From SIG223 sp964442785 (lineage in GTDB: Bacteria; Bacillota_I; Bacilli_A; RFN20; DUOF01): a stretch of DNA of 47,431 nt. This document shows, piece by piece, positions 1 to 7,443 of the stretch; the stretch's first letter is position 1, and every line of letters begins with the position of its first letter. The stretch is taken from positions 1 through 47,431 of the forward strand of contig CAYTZW010000006.1 in NCBI GenBank assembly GCA_964442785.1, written 5' to 3'. A model generated the notes under the pieces. That model was not told where the DNA came from. It did not search any database and worked only from the letters and a program-made list of their open reading frames with translations. The position numbers and the translations under genes are program-made.

Positions 1-55
1 TTTTAGAGTGCTTGCCTTATTTTTTTTAACCACCCCAGAATTTAAAGAGCCAATA

Positions 56-98
56 AAAGTAGACATATGGAATTTAATCCAAGATGTCTACTTTTTTT
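56..98. terminator. Bidirectional intrinsic terminator downstream of mscL
   Basis: An 11-bp perfect stem (56-66 with 84-94) encloses a 17-nt loop. T-tracts follow on the plus strand (to 98), and a shorter one follows on the minus strand. It lies 16 bases beyond the mscL stop, so it probably ends the leftward ptp-tmcAL-mscL operon. It may also serve a plus-strand gene outside the window. Confidence 0.8.
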
Positions 99-113
99 CT
101 TAGAGTTCAAAAT

Positions 114-608
114 TTATTTCTTTTTAATTTCAGCAAGTATTTCAGTTAATATTTGTTCTGTGGTTGGTTTTGGTTCTTCTTTAACAATTTTACTTTCTCT
201 TAATTCTTTAGTAGCTTCTACAACAGCTTTTCTGTTTTTTAAATCAATACCTTTTTCTTTAAGTTCTTTTCTTTCTTCTTTATTTGGCATTTCTTTAACT
301 ATTTTATTTGAAAGTCCTTTAGCGTTCATAAGAATTCTTAACATTACAAATAAAGTAAACGCGATTAGTAAGAAATCGATGATAGCTTGAATAAATACTC
401 CATAAGGAATTTTAGAACCATTAAGAGTAAAGGCTAAATCAGAAACACTATTTTGTCCAAATATAGCACAGATAAACGGCATTATTATGCTTTGTACTAA
501 ACTGTTTACGATAGCGGTAAAAGCATTGCCCATTACAACGGCGACAGCTAAATCTAAAACATTACCACGAGAAATAAACTTTTTAAAATCTTTAAAAAAA
601 CTTTTCAT
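114..608 (-). CDS. mscL: Large-conductance mechanosensitive channel MscL
   Basis: MscL is a homo-oligomeric inner-membrane channel that opens under high membrane tension to release solutes during hypo-osmotic shock. The 164-aa protein begins with an amphipathic N-terminal helix (MKSFFKDFKKFISRGNVLDLAVA), then the diagnostic first transmembrane helix with VAVVMGNAFTAIVNSLV around residues 22-38. A periplasmic loop and the second membrane helix (about 74-94) follow, then a charged helical tail. The tail is longer than in the roughly 135-aa E. coli protein and is rich in Lys and Glu. The ATG is preceded by CGGAGGT. It is the last gene of a leftward unit with tmcAL, 20 bases downstream of it, and ends before a terminator. 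The family call is secure. Confidence 0.96.
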   Translation of the reverse strand: MKSFFKDFKKFISRGNVLDLAVAVVMGNAFTAIVNSLVQSIIMPFICAIFGQNSVSDLAFTLNGSKIPYGVFIQAIIDFLLIAFTLFVMLRILMNAKGLSNKIVKEMPNKEERKELKEKGIDLKNRKAVVEATKELRESKIVKEEPKPTTEQILTEILAEIKKK

Positions 609-628
609 AAATACCTCCGATTAATATT

Positions 629-1780
629 TTAGTCTTTTTTTCTTATAGGGTAAAGATAAAGTTCTTTTTCATATTCTTCATCTTGATTTTTATGATTATA
701 GAAATATAAGAAAGTGGCTTTTCTTTCTAAATTTAATAAAGGATATTTTTTTCCTTCAAATCTACTTAACACGGGGATAGTGATATCTTTTCTTTTATCT
801 TTGAGATATTCTTCTCCTTTTTTATTAATTCCTAATATTCTTGCATAAGGTGGTTTTTCTCTTAAATATTTTTTAACTTCTTCTTTGTCAGTTTGAACTA
901 AAATATGGATTATTATTCTTTTTATTCTAGCAACAGTGTATCTTTTAGAAACACATTTTTGAATAAAATCAGACATATTATTACTTTCTAAGATTTTCTT
1001 TTTAAAAAGATATTCGACCCCTTCTTCCACTAAATGAAGGGAAGCTAATTGCTTTGGCGAAGAAGTAATTAAAAGATGTTTTAAAAGAGAAAAATAATCT
1101 TCTAAAAAATGAAGATTTTCTAAATTTGGAAAAGGTGTATATCCTTGAATACTTTTTCCTTCTTTTAAAGCTTTTCTTAAAGAAGAAGCACTTGCCATTT
1201 CTTTTAGGGTATCATCTTTGTAATCTTGTTCTCTTTTAATAGTTTCAATTTTTAAAGGAAGATTATTTTTAATGATAACATTTTGGTAAGCAAATCCTAA
1301 TATATCGTTGGGAGTTTCTAATTGAAAACAATCTATTTCTTTTAAAGCTTTATTAAAAGCCACAGGATATGACAATCCTTCATTAATGTAATCTTTGATT
1401 AAGAAGTCTAAATGAGGTTGTATTATTGATGAAGAATCATATTTTGCTAAAAAATCCTTTGTATTGCCTGTTTCAGAGCCGAACACTATTGTTTCAACTC
1501 CTAAAGAGGATAAAATATTTAAAGCTCCAAAAGCAAAAAAATCAGCATTTTGGACAGAATACAAAAAAGGTAATTCGACAACTAAATCAATACCAGCCTC
1601 TAAAGCCATTCTTACCCTTTCTTCTTTACTTATAATCGCAGGTTCTCCCCTTTGAACAAAAGAAGAAGACATTATGGCGATTACAACATCAGCATTAGTT
1701 AATAATTTTGTTTGTTTTAAATGATATAAATGTCCATTTGTAAAAGGATTATATTCGACTATAATTCCAACAGCTTTCAT
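629..1780 (-). CDS. tmcAL: tRNA(Met) cytidine acetate ligase TmcAL (YlbM family)
   Basis: TmcAL uses ATP and acetate to make N4-acetylcytidine at the wobble position of elongator tRNA-Met. The 383-aa protein starts with the family hallmark MKAVGIIVEYNPFTNGHLYH. This holds the nucleotidyltransferase HxGH-like element (GHLYH, residues 16-20) and is followed by a conserved SSSFVQRGEPA segment (about 38-48) and a Gly-rich FGSETGN stretch (about 100). Length fits the family (about 400 aa). Its ATG overlaps the stop of the upstream phosphatase by 4 bases (ATGA), so the two are translationally coupled. AAGGAG precedes the start. In Bacillus this gene lies beside DUF177 and rpmF; here rpmF is close but divergent and DUF177 is absent. 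Confidence 0.93.
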   Translation of the reverse strand: MKAVGIIVEYNPFTNGHLYHLKQTKLLTNADVVIAIMSSSFVQRGEPAIISKEERVRMALEAGIDLVVELPFLYSVQNADFFAFGALNILSSLGVETIVFGSETGNTKDFLAKYDSSSIIQPHLDFLIKDYINEGLSYPVAFNKALKEIDCFQLETPNDILGFAYQNVIIKNNLPLKIETIKREQDYKDDTLKEMASASSLRKALKEGKSIQGYTPFPNLENLHFLEDYFSLLKHLLITSSPKQLASLHLVEEGVEYLFKKKILESNNMSDFIQKCVSKRYTVARIKRIIIHILVQTDKEEVKKYLREKPPYARILGINKKGEEYLKDKRKDITIPVLSRFEGKKYPLLNLERKATFLYFYNHKNQDEEYEKELYLYPIRKKD

Positions 1781-2517
1781 TTTTTACTCCTTTTATCGAC
1801 AAAACGATTATATATTTTTTTGATATCTTTTTTATCAACCTCACATTGAGCTAAAAAGCCTTCTATGTTATGGTATTTTTCGTTAATGTAATCAATTAAT
1901 CTAATCATATCTTGATAAGTAACATTCGTAAAAATTAATTGGTCTTTTTTTAAAGCATGAAGATATGGAGCATAAGCAGAAGCAACATTTTTATTACTTA
2001 ATGCGTGGTCTTTAGCGATTGTTTTTTTATCAACTTTAGCGATTAAAAGAAGAATACAGGCAAGGATACTAGTACGGTCTTTTCCCATAGTGCAATTAAA
2101 CAAAATAGCACCTTTTTTGGCTTTAGCGATTGTTTCAATAATAACTTTTATTTCTTTTTTAGAATTTTCAATAATTTCAATATACCAATCACTTAAAGAG
2201 TGATAATTGTGTCCTGTTGGAATACCATATCCCAAGGGCATATAGTTAACAAGTGAGAGATGATGATAATCAAGACCTTTATAGATGCTAGAAGCCGAAA
2301 TCATTCCTTCAACTTCAACAGATACTCTTAAGTCAATTACGGTTTTAAGATGTTGCTTTTTAACTAAATCATATAAGGAATAAATACTATCTTCATTATA
2401 AGCGAGATTATCAGAACGAATAAAAACATTTTTAGAAGTTCTAAATCCTTCGGTAGTTTTAAGTCCTCCTAAATCTCTAGTATTTAAAGTTATATTAGTT
2501 TTAATAATTCTACTCAA
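1777..2517 (-). CDS. Tyrosine-protein phosphatase family (Y_phosphatase3/LipA-like)
   Basis: Probable dual-specificity or tyrosine (or phosphoinositide) phosphatase of the bacterial family with signature HCxxGKDRTG. Visible elements are NTRDLGGLKT near the N terminus, the substrate-loop IRSDNL, VIDLRVSVEVEG, and the P-loop CTMGKDRTS with nucleophile Cys142 and Arg148. The residue before the cysteine is Asn, not the usual His, and the loop ends in Ser rather than Gly, so activity may be altered. A GTG nine bases upstream (2526) would overlap the AAGGTGA ribosome site. The TTG at 2517, six bases after that site, is the better start and gives 246 aa. First gene of the operon ptp-tmcAL-mscL. The substrate is unknown. 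Confidence 0.82.
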   Translation of the reverse strand: MSRIIKTNITLNTRDLGGLKTTEGFRTSKNVFIRSDNLAYNEDSIYSLYDLVKKQHLKTVIDLRVSVEVEGMISASSIYKGLDYHHLSLVNYMPLGYGIPTGHNYHSLSDWYIEIIENSKKEIKVIIETIAKAKKGAILFNCTMGKDRTSILACILLLIAKVDKKTIAKDHALSNKNVASAYAPYLHALKKDQLIFTNVTYQDMIRLIDYINEKYHNIEGFLAQCEVDKKDIKKIYNRFVDKRSKK

Positions 2518-2539
2518 AGCACTCACCTTACTTGAAAAA

Positions 2540-2568
2540 ATAATACCATAGAGAACAATAATTTTCCA
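2540..2568 (-). promoter_or_regulatory. Putative sigma-A promoter of the ptp-tmcAL-mscL operon
   Basis: On the minus strand, TGGAAA (2568-2563) and TATTAT (2545-2540) are 17 bases apart. A TGG precedes the -10, giving an extended -10. It sits about 23 bases upstream of the chosen TTG start. The -35 matches the consensus at only four of six positions. Confidence 0.5.
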
Positions 2569-2660
2569 CTTAAACTAGAAAAAACTTCTTATGTTATCAA
2601 GCTTTTTATGATTTTGGTCTTGAAAAGTACACAAATAAATGTGAAAAACTAATAAATAAT

Positions 2661-2689
2661 TTGACTTAAAATTGTCATTATTATATAAT
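2661..2689 (+). promoter_or_regulatory. Strong sigma-A promoter of rpmF
   Basis: TTGACT (2661-2666) and a perfect TATAAT (2684-2689) are separated by 17 bases. Transcription would begin near 2696, about 50 bases before the rpmF ATG. Confidence 0.85.
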
Positions 2690-2745
2690 GTATCCGTTAC
2701 TTTAAGAAAAAAAGAGTTAGTAATAATTTCAAGGAGGTGTCAAAT

Positions 2746-2913
2746 ATGGCTGTACCAGCAAGACGAGTATCTAAAACTGCAAGAGATAAAAGAAGAACAC
2801 ACGATAATTTAACGGCTCCAACTTTAGTTGAATGTCCTAATTGCAAAGAAATGATTAAACCTCATACTTTATGCAAGCATTGTGGTTATTACGATGGAAG
2901 AAAAGTAAAATAG
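2746..2913 (+). CDS. rpmF: 50S ribosomal protein L32 (zinc-binding form)
   Basis: A 55-aa basic protein of the large subunit. It begins MAVPARRVSKTARDKRRTH, the standard L32 start, and carries a complete zinc ribbon of two CxxC pairs (CPNC at about 30-33 and CKHC at about 43-46). It therefore belongs to the zinc-retaining (C+) class. AAGGAGGTG precedes the ATG by seven bases. A near-consensus promoter lies upstream and a terminator follows directly, so it forms its own transcription unit. In other Bacilli it is usually the distal gene after a DUF177 gene, which is missing here. Confidence 0.96.
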   Translation: MAVPARRVSKTARDKRRTHDNLTAPTLVECPNCKEMIKPHTLCKHCGYYDGRKVK

Positions 2914-2921
2914 GAAGATGT

Positions 2922-2946
2922 AAGAACTAGCAATAGTTCTTTTTTT
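2922..2946 (+). terminator. Intrinsic terminator of rpmF
   Basis: Eight-base perfect stem AAGAACTA/TAGTTCTT with a GCAA tetraloop, followed by a T-run. It lies nine bases after the rpmF stop, and the T-tract runs into the leader of the next gene. Confidence 0.85.
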
Positions 2947-2958
2947 AGAGGTTAAAAA

Positions 2959-4032
2959 ATGGAAAAGAAAAAGGTTATCAAATTTGTTATAGAAGCAATT
3001 ATTTTAACAATTATTTGTATAGTTGTTTCATATTTAGTTATCAAAGATTCTTTTTTTGAGGTAATGAAATTAATAGGAAATCTTAAATTTTGGAATTTGT
3101 TAGTTTTAGTTCTTATTGTAGCTGCTTTAATTATAAGCAGTGGCTATTTACTAAAAATAGTTGCTAATCATTTTAACAAGGATTTTTCCATTAAAGACGG
3201 AACACAAACTAGTGTTGTCGGAAGTCTTTTTTCAGGAATCACACCTTTTAAAGTAGGTTATCAATTTGGAGTTTTATATATGTATAATAAGAAAAAAATA
3301 ACAGTTAAAGACGGAGTTGTAATTTCTTATGTAGAAGGAACATCATATCAATTTGTAGTAACTATTTTATGTATATTACTTTCAATTTATATTGGTTTTA
3401 ATCCTGTTGAAATAGTGGTTTCTGATAAAACAATTAATATTAATTTATTCATTTATTTAGTATCAGGAATTAATGTTTTATTTTCATCAGGCTTAATTCT
3501 TCTTATTAAATTTAGAAAACTTCACGAATATGTAGTTAAAATATGTCTAAAATTTTCAAAAATATTTTTAAGAAAAAAAGATATCAATGAAATAGAAAAT
3601 AAACTTAGAACTTCTTTAAATAATATAGTTTCTAATTCTTCAATGCTTTTTGAAAATAAAGAACAAACGATTAAAATTATGGTAGTTCATTTTATAAGGG
3701 CTATTGTTACTTATTCATTGCCATATTTGATATATTTGTTCCTTTCAAAAGGAAATTTTGTTTTTGCAGATTATATTGTTTGTTTAGTCTATGCAATGGT
3801 TATTGTCTTTTGTTTATGGATTATACCAATTCCTGGAGGAGCAGGAGCAAGTGAAATGATTTTCTATCTTCTTTATTCACTTGTTATAACCGATGAAGTA
3901 ATGATAAAGGCAGCAATCTTAGTTTGGAGATTTTTCACCTACTATATTAATCTAATTTTAGGATTAATAGTTTTATTGATTGTGAAGAATAAAGATTTGA
4001 TTAAAGAAGTAAAAGAAGAAAAAACAGTTTAA
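2959..4032 (+). CDS. Lysylphosphatidylglycerol synthase TM-region / UPF0104 flippase-like membrane protein
   Basis: A 357-aa integral membrane protein with about eight hydrophobic segments (first at about 9-30). It resembles the N-terminal membrane half of MprF and the stand-alone UPF0104/LPG_synthase_TM proteins, which are linked to lipid or glycolipid flipping. Supporting elements are the conserved region GSLFSGITPFKVGYQFGVLY (about 92-111) and the late signature IPIPGGAGASEM (about 294-305). The soluble GNAT-like lysyl-transferase domain of full-length MprF is absent, so lysyl-PG synthesis is not expected. The ATG at 2959 follows GAGGT. The gene sits alone between two terminators, so its substrate cannot be inferred from neighbours. 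Confidence 0.82.
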   Translation: MEKKKVIKFVIEAIILTIICIVVSYLVIKDSFFEVMKLIGNLKFWNLLVLVLIVAALIISSGYLLKIVANHFNKDFSIKDGTQTSVVGSLFSGITPFKVGYQFGVLYMYNKKKITVKDGVVISYVEGTSYQFVVTILCILLSIYIGFNPVEIVVSDKTININLFIYLVSGINVLFSSGLILLIKFRKLHEYVVKICLKFSKIFLRKKDINEIENKLRTSLNNIVSNSSMLFENKEQTIKIMVVHFIRAIVTYSLPYLIYLFLSKGNFVFADYIVCLVYAMVIVFCLWIIPIPGGAGASEMIFYLLYSLVITDEVMIKAAILVWRFFTYYINLILGLIVLLIVKNKDLIKEVKEEKTV

Positions 4033-4053
4033 GGAAAATTTCAATGAAAATTT

Positions 4054-4087
4054 AGTATGGTATTGTATCAAAATATCATACTTTTTT
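4054..4087 (+). terminator. Intrinsic terminator of the flippase-like gene
   Basis: Eleven-base stem (4054-4064 with 4072-4082, one G-U pair), a 7-nt loop and a T6 tract. It begins 21 bases after the stop codon. Confidence 0.85.
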
Positions 4088-4095
4088 ATTGTCAA

Positions 4096-4176
4096 AGTCT
4101 AAAAATATGCAAAAATTAAAAAAACACAGTCTAAAAATATGCAAAAATTAAAAAAACACAGTCCAAAAATATGCAA
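4096..4176. repeat. 2.5 copies of a 32-bp AT-rich direct repeat upstream of an ATPase promoter
   Basis: Two identical 32-base units (4096-4127 and 4128-4159) and a 17-base partial third unit (4160-4176, one substitution) each contain AAAAATATGCAA. The array ends four bases before the -35 of the next gene. Such phasing, about three helical turns, fits a protein-binding site array. A similar 33-bp-period repeat precedes the paralogous ATPase near 9.4 kb. Confidence 0.9.
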
Positions 4177-4180
4177 GTGC

Positions 4181-4210
4181 TTGATTTTCTACATATTTTA
4201 ATGATATTAT
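4181..4210 (+). promoter_or_regulatory. Promoter of the first DUF4143 ATPase
   Basis: TTGATT (4181-4186) and TATTAT (4205-4210) are 18 bases apart, directly after the 32-bp repeat array. The first base of the -10 lies 28 bases before the ATG, the same distance as in the second ATPase cassette. Confidence 0.65.
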
Positions 4211-4232
4211 GTAATCATAAGAGAGGTAAGAT

Positions 4233-5528
4233 ATGTTAAAAAGAAAAATTTTAAAAGATTTGATTAATTGGAAAAACACTAAAAACAAAGAATGTCTTCT
4301 CATTAAAGGTGCAAGGCAGGTCGGAAAAACCTATATAATTGAAGAATTTGGTAAAAATTATTACGATAATTATATTTATTTGAATTTCTATAGCAATCCA
4401 AGTCTTAAAAACATTTTTGAAGGTAGTCTTGAAGCCTCAGAAATCTATAAAAAAATGTCAATTTACATTCCAAATTTAAAACTTGTTCCAAATACATTAA
4501 TTTTTCTTGATGAAATTCAAGAATGTCCAAATGCTAGAACTGCACTTAAATTTCTTGCTATTGATAACACCTATGATGTTATTGCTTCAGGTTCACTTTT
4601 AGGAATAAGATATAAATCTGTTCCATCTATTCCTGTTGGATATGAAAGACAACTTACTATGTATCCACTTGATTTTGAAGAATTTTTGTGGGCTACGGGT
4701 TTTAATGAAAATTCAATTTCTTACATAAAAGAACATTTTGAAAAACTAGAAAAAGTTGAAAATGGCATTAATGAAGAAATGTTTAGAAAATTAAGAGAAT
4801 ATATCATTGTTGGTGGAATGCCAGATGTCGTCAATACTTTTATTAAAACTAATAATTTTAGTGAAGTTCAAAAAGCACAAGATAAAATTATTTTTGATTA
4901 TGATGAAGACATAACAAAATATGCTGAAACTATTGATAAACCAAAAATTAGGAAATGTTACAATTCAATTTCAAAGCAACTTGCAAAGGAAAATAAGAAA
5001 TTTCAATATTCCGTTGTCGAAAAAGGCTCAACTTCTAGAAAATTTGGTGATAGTATTCAATGGCTTATAGATGCAAATCTTGTTATTCCTGTTAATAATG
5101 TTTCAAATCCAGTTCTTCCACTTGATGCTTATTCAAAAGATGATTATTTCAAAATTTATTTAAACGACATTGGTCTTCTTTGCGCAATGTATGGTTTTGA
5201 TATTAAGGCTCCAATTTTAGATAATACACTTACAAGTTCAGCCAAAGGTGGTATTTATGAAAATTTAGTCTGCAATATGTTAATTCAAAGAGGCTACAAA
5301 CTTCATTACTATAAAAGAGATAACAATAGTCAAGAACTTGAATTTTTAATCACTAAGAATTCTCAAATTATCCCTGTAGAAGTTAAGTCAGGTAATGGTT
5401 CAAGCGTTTCTCTAAATAATTTTATTAGTGAATATAAACCACCTTATGCTTATAAATTTATAAATGGAAATATAGGCGTAAGTGATACTAAAATTACTTT
5501 ACCTCTATATATGGCTATGTTTATTTGA
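4233..5528 (+). CDS. AAA_14/DUF4143 ATPase with C-terminal PD-(D/E)XK-like region (copy 1)
   Basis: This family combines a P-loop ATPase with a C-terminal DUF4143 domain; its cellular role is not established. The 431-aa protein has Walker A GARQVGKT (about 26-33), Walker B LIFLDEIQECP (about 88-98) and a sensor-like IASGSLLG (about 116-123). The DUF4143 part includes EYIIVGGMPDVV (about 189-200). The C terminus carries YENLVCNML, then QELEFLI and IPVEVKSG, a PD-(D/E)XK-like E/ExK arrangement with Glu where Asp is usual. Start ATG follows GAGAGGT. It stands alone between the flippase gene and mraZ. A paralogue lies at 9465-10763. Such genes are common accessory cargo; horizontal mobility is inference, since no transposase or end repeats are seen. 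Confidence 0.88.
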   Translation: MLKRKILKDLINWKNTKNKECLLIKGARQVGKTYIIEEFGKNYYDNYIYLNFYSNPSLKNIFEGSLEASEIYKKMSIYIPNLKLVPNTLIFLDEIQECPNARTALKFLAIDNTYDVIASGSLLGIRYKSVPSIPVGYERQLTMYPLDFEEFLWATGFNENSISYIKEHFEKLEKVENGINEEMFRKLREYIIVGGMPDVVNTFIKTNNFSEVQKAQDKIIFDYDEDITKYAETIDKPKIRKCYNSISKQLAKENKKFQYSVVEKGSTSRKFGDSIQWLIDANLVIPVNNVSNPVLPLDAYSKDDYFKIYLNDIGLLCAMYGFDIKAPILDNTLTSSAKGGIYENLVCNMLIQRGYKLHYYKRDNNSQELEFLITKNSQIIPVEVKSGNGSSVSLNNFISEYKPPYAYKFINGNIGVSDTKITLPLYMAMFI

Positions 5529-5627
5529 TTTTCACATTATATTAAAAAATGAAAGTTTTTGGATTACAATCCCAAAAAATGTAGTTTTATATTTTTAATC
5601 AATATAAATATTTATTTAATACTACAA

Positions 5628-5657
5628 TGACCATTTTAAAAAAGTGGTCTTTTTTTT
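5628..5657 (+). terminator. Intrinsic terminator before the dcw cluster
   Basis: Stem 5628-5637 with 5641-5650 (one G-U pair), 3-nt loop, T8 tract. It lies about 100 bases after the ATPase stop and insulates that gene from the mraZ promoter. Confidence 0.75.
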
Positions 5658-5678
5658 GTGCTATTTTTTAATAAGGTC

Positions 5679-5707
5679 TTTACAAACACTTAATTATTAT
5701 ATATAAT
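5679..5707 (+). promoter_or_regulatory. Promoter of the mraZ (dcw) operon
   Basis: TTTACA (5679-5684) and TATAAT (5702-5707) are 17 bases apart. The predicted transcription start, near 5714, falls at the edge of the MraZ repeat operator. Confidence 0.85.
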
Positions 5708-5716
5708 AATGGCAAG

Positions 5717-5742
5717 AAGTGGTAAAAAGTGGTAGAAAGTGG
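5717..5742 (+). promoter_or_regulatory. MraZ operator: three AAGTGG repeats at 10-bp phasing
   Basis: AAGTGG occurs at 5717-5722, 5727-5732 and 5737-5742, exactly one helical turn apart. It lies between the -10 box and the mraZ start codon and overlaps the ribosome site. MraZ is a known autoregulator that binds direct repeats in its own promoter, and mollicute MraZ is reported to recognise AAAGTG-type repeats. Binding here would block early transcription, giving negative autoregulation of the operon. Confidence 0.85.
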
Positions 5743-5751
5743 GTGATTGAT

Positions 5752-6189
5752 ATGTTTATGGGTCAATTTAATCATAATCTTGATACTAAAGGACGTATTA
5801 TCATTCCTGCTAAATTTCGAGAAAAACTTCAAGAAGTTGTTGTAGCTACCAAAGGGTTTGATGGTTGTATATCAATTTATGCAACATCAGAATGGGAAAC
5901 CTTTTTAACCAGTTTGAATAAATTACCTACTAATCGAATTGATGCTAGAAAACATATTAGAGTAATCGTAGGTAGTGCTTGTGAATGTGAATTTGATAAA
6001 TTAGGTCGTATTAATCTTCCTTCAAATTTACTAAAAGAAGCGGGAGTAAGCAAAGAATGCGTCATAATAGGAAGTCTTGATCATATTGAAATATGGTCTA
6101 AAGATCGATGGGATTCTTATTATGAGAGTGCTAGTGAAGATTTTGAGTCAATAGCAGAAAAGTTAGAAATGGGTGAAAACAATGTTTAA
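5752..6189 (+). CDS. mraZ: Transcriptional regulator MraZ
   Basis: DNA-binding protein of the AbrB-like double-SpoVT fold that regulates the dcw operon it heads. From the ATG at 5752 the 145-aa product begins MFMGQFNHNLDTKGRIIIPA, the standard MraZ N terminus. A second copy of the motif, FDKLGRINLPSNLLKEAG, lies at about 84-101, giving the expected tandem domains. A GTG at 5719 would add 11 non-conserved residues and start inside the operator repeats. GGGTGAT precedes the chosen ATG. Its last codons overlap rsmH. Identification is secure. Confidence 0.95.
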   Translation: MFMGQFNHNLDTKGRIIIPAKFREKLQEVVVATKGFDGCISIYATSEWETFLTSLNKLPTNRIDARKHIRVIVGSACECEFDKLGRINLPSNLLKEAGVSKECVIIGSLDHIEIWSKDRWDSYYESASEDFESIAEKLEMGENNV

Positions 6190-7114
6190 TCATTACAGTG
6201 TTTTGTTAAATGAAGTATTGGAAGGATTAAATATCAAAAGTGATGGAATTTATGTTGATGCTACTATTGGTGGTGCTGGACATAGTTCTAAAATATGTAG
6301 CCAATTAGGAGAAAAAGGTCATTTGATAGGATTTGACCAAGATGAAGTTGCGATTGAGGCATCAAAACAAAAGTTATCAAATCTAACTCCCCAAATAGAT
6401 TTGATACATCGAAATTTTTCTTATTTGAAAGAAGAATTAGAAAAAATAGGAATAGAAAAAATAGATGGTATTCTTTTTGATTTAGGTGTCTCATCGGTTC
6501 AACTTGATACTAAAGAAAGAGGCTTTTCTTATCGAGAAAACGCACGACTTGATATGCGTATGGATACTACTTCTAAATTAGATGCTTATACAGTAGTAAA
6601 TACTTATCCATTTGAAAAACTAAGTAAAATATTTTATCAATATGGCGAAGAAAAATATGGTAATCGTATCGCTTCTAAAATAGTACAGGTAAGAAAAGAA
6701 AAACCAATCGAAACGACATTTGAATTGGTAGATATTATTAAAAGTTGTTATCCAAAGAAAGATTTAAAGGATAAACACCCAGCAAAAAAAGTGTTTCAAG
6801 CAATAAGAATTGAAGTCAATCAAGAGTTAGAAGTTTTAAAAAAAGCCCTAAAAGAAGCTTTGGATTTATTAAAAGTTGGTGGAAGATGTGTTGTTATTAC
6901 CTTTCATTCTCTAGAAGATAGGATAGTAAAGGAAATCTTTAATGAAGTTTCCACTATAAAATGGAATAAAAATCAGCCATTTTTATTAAATCAAGAAGAA
7001 GCAAAATTTAAATTAATTAATAAAAAACCAATTTTACCAAGTGAGAAAGAATTAGCAGAAAATAATCGTTCTCATAGTGCTAAGTTAAGAATTATTGAAA
7101 GAGTGAAGGAGTGA
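6182..7114 (+). CDS. rsmH: 16S rRNA m4C1402 N4-methyltransferase RsmH
   Basis: SAM-dependent methylation of C1402 in the 16S rRNA P-site region. The 310-aa product starts MFNHYSVLLNEVLEGL. It carries the SAM-binding motif VDATIGGAGHS (about 25-35), FDLGVSSVQLD (about 99-109), the RMDT segment, and the C-terminal FHSLEDRIVK. An in-frame GTG at 6173 would add MKT, but the ATG at 6182 has the ribosome site GGGTGA at proper spacing and matches the family start. It overlaps the mraZ end by eight bases. The next gene begins six bases after its stop. Confidence 0.95.
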   Translation: MFNHYSVLLNEVLEGLNIKSDGIYVDATIGGAGHSSKICSQLGEKGHLIGFDQDEVAIEASKQKLSNLTPQIDLIHRNFSYLKEELEKIGIEKIDGILFDLGVSSVQLDTKERGFSYRENARLDMRMDTTSKLDAYTVVNTYPFEKLSKIFYQYGEEKYGNRIASKIVQVRKEKPIETTFELVDIIKSCYPKKDLKDKHPAKKVFQAIRIEVNQELEVLKKALKEALDLLKVGGRCVVITFHSLEDRIVKEIFNEVSTIKWNKNQPFLLNQEEAKFKLINKKPILPSEKELAENNRSHSAKLRIIERVKE

Positions 7115-7119
7115 TTGTT

Positions 7120-7362
7120 ATGAGCAAAATCATTAAAAGAAAAAACAAAACTAAATTTGATTATATCGCTAGATATTTAGGCCTTTTAAGTGTCGTTTTA
7201 ATGATTGTAACACTTACTTTAGTAAAACCTTCCACTAATAAAATGGTTACTGCTAATACTTCTTTGGAGAGAGAAAATATAGCTCTTTTAAATGAAAACA
7301 ATGACTTAAATAAAGAATATAGTCATTTAAAAGATACCATTATGAAAACAAATAATGATTAA
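7120..7362 (+). CDS. ftsL: FtsL-like division protein
   Basis: Small bitopic septal protein; FtsL pairs with DivIC and DivIB and activates FtsW/FtsI. The 80-aa product has a short basic cytoplasmic tail (SKIIKRKNKTK), one membrane helix (about 18-36, LGLLSVVLMIVTLTLV) and a short extracytoplasmic helix rich in Asn, Glu and Leu (about 48-75) that reads as a leucine-zipper-like coiled coil. It is shorter than B. subtilis FtsL (117 aa). ATG at 7120 follows GAAGGAG at good spacing; a GTG at 7111 is embedded in that ribosome site. The call rests on position between rsmH and ftsI plus topology, since FtsL sequences diverge strongly. Confidence 0.82.
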   Translation: MSKIIKRKNKTKFDYIARYLGLLSVVLMIVTLTLVKPSTNKMVTANTSLERENIALLNENNDLNKEYSHLKDTIMKTNND

Positions 7363-7387
7363 AAAGACACAATGGTGTCTTTTTTTT
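7361..7387 (+). terminator. Intrinsic terminator between ftsL and ftsI
   Basis: Ten-base stem AAAAAGACAC/GTGTCTTTTT, AATG loop and a T-run, overlapping the ftsL stop codon. It sits inside the dcw cluster, so it may split or attenuate mraZ-rsmH-ftsL from ftsI. Confidence 0.8.
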
Positions 7388-7443
7388 AAGCAATAAAATA
7401 CTAAAAAAATTGTCTATTTCATATATTGATTTAGGTGATAAGC

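Noticed and set aside
67..390. 107-codon plus-strand open frame opposite mscL
   Set aside because: Antisense to a clear MscL gene; low-complexity Phe/Ser/Leu composition and no ribosome site. Similar antisense frames occur over most other genes and were left out.
4096..4176. A short direct-repeat array that might be a CRISPR
   Set aside because: The units are contiguous with no spacers between them, there are only 2.5 copies, and no cas genes are present. It reads as a tandem promoter-proximal repeat.
5556..5582. Short hairpin with poly-T and poly-A arms after the first ATPase
   Set aside because: It has a weak, interrupted stem and no following T-run; the better terminator is at 5628-5657.
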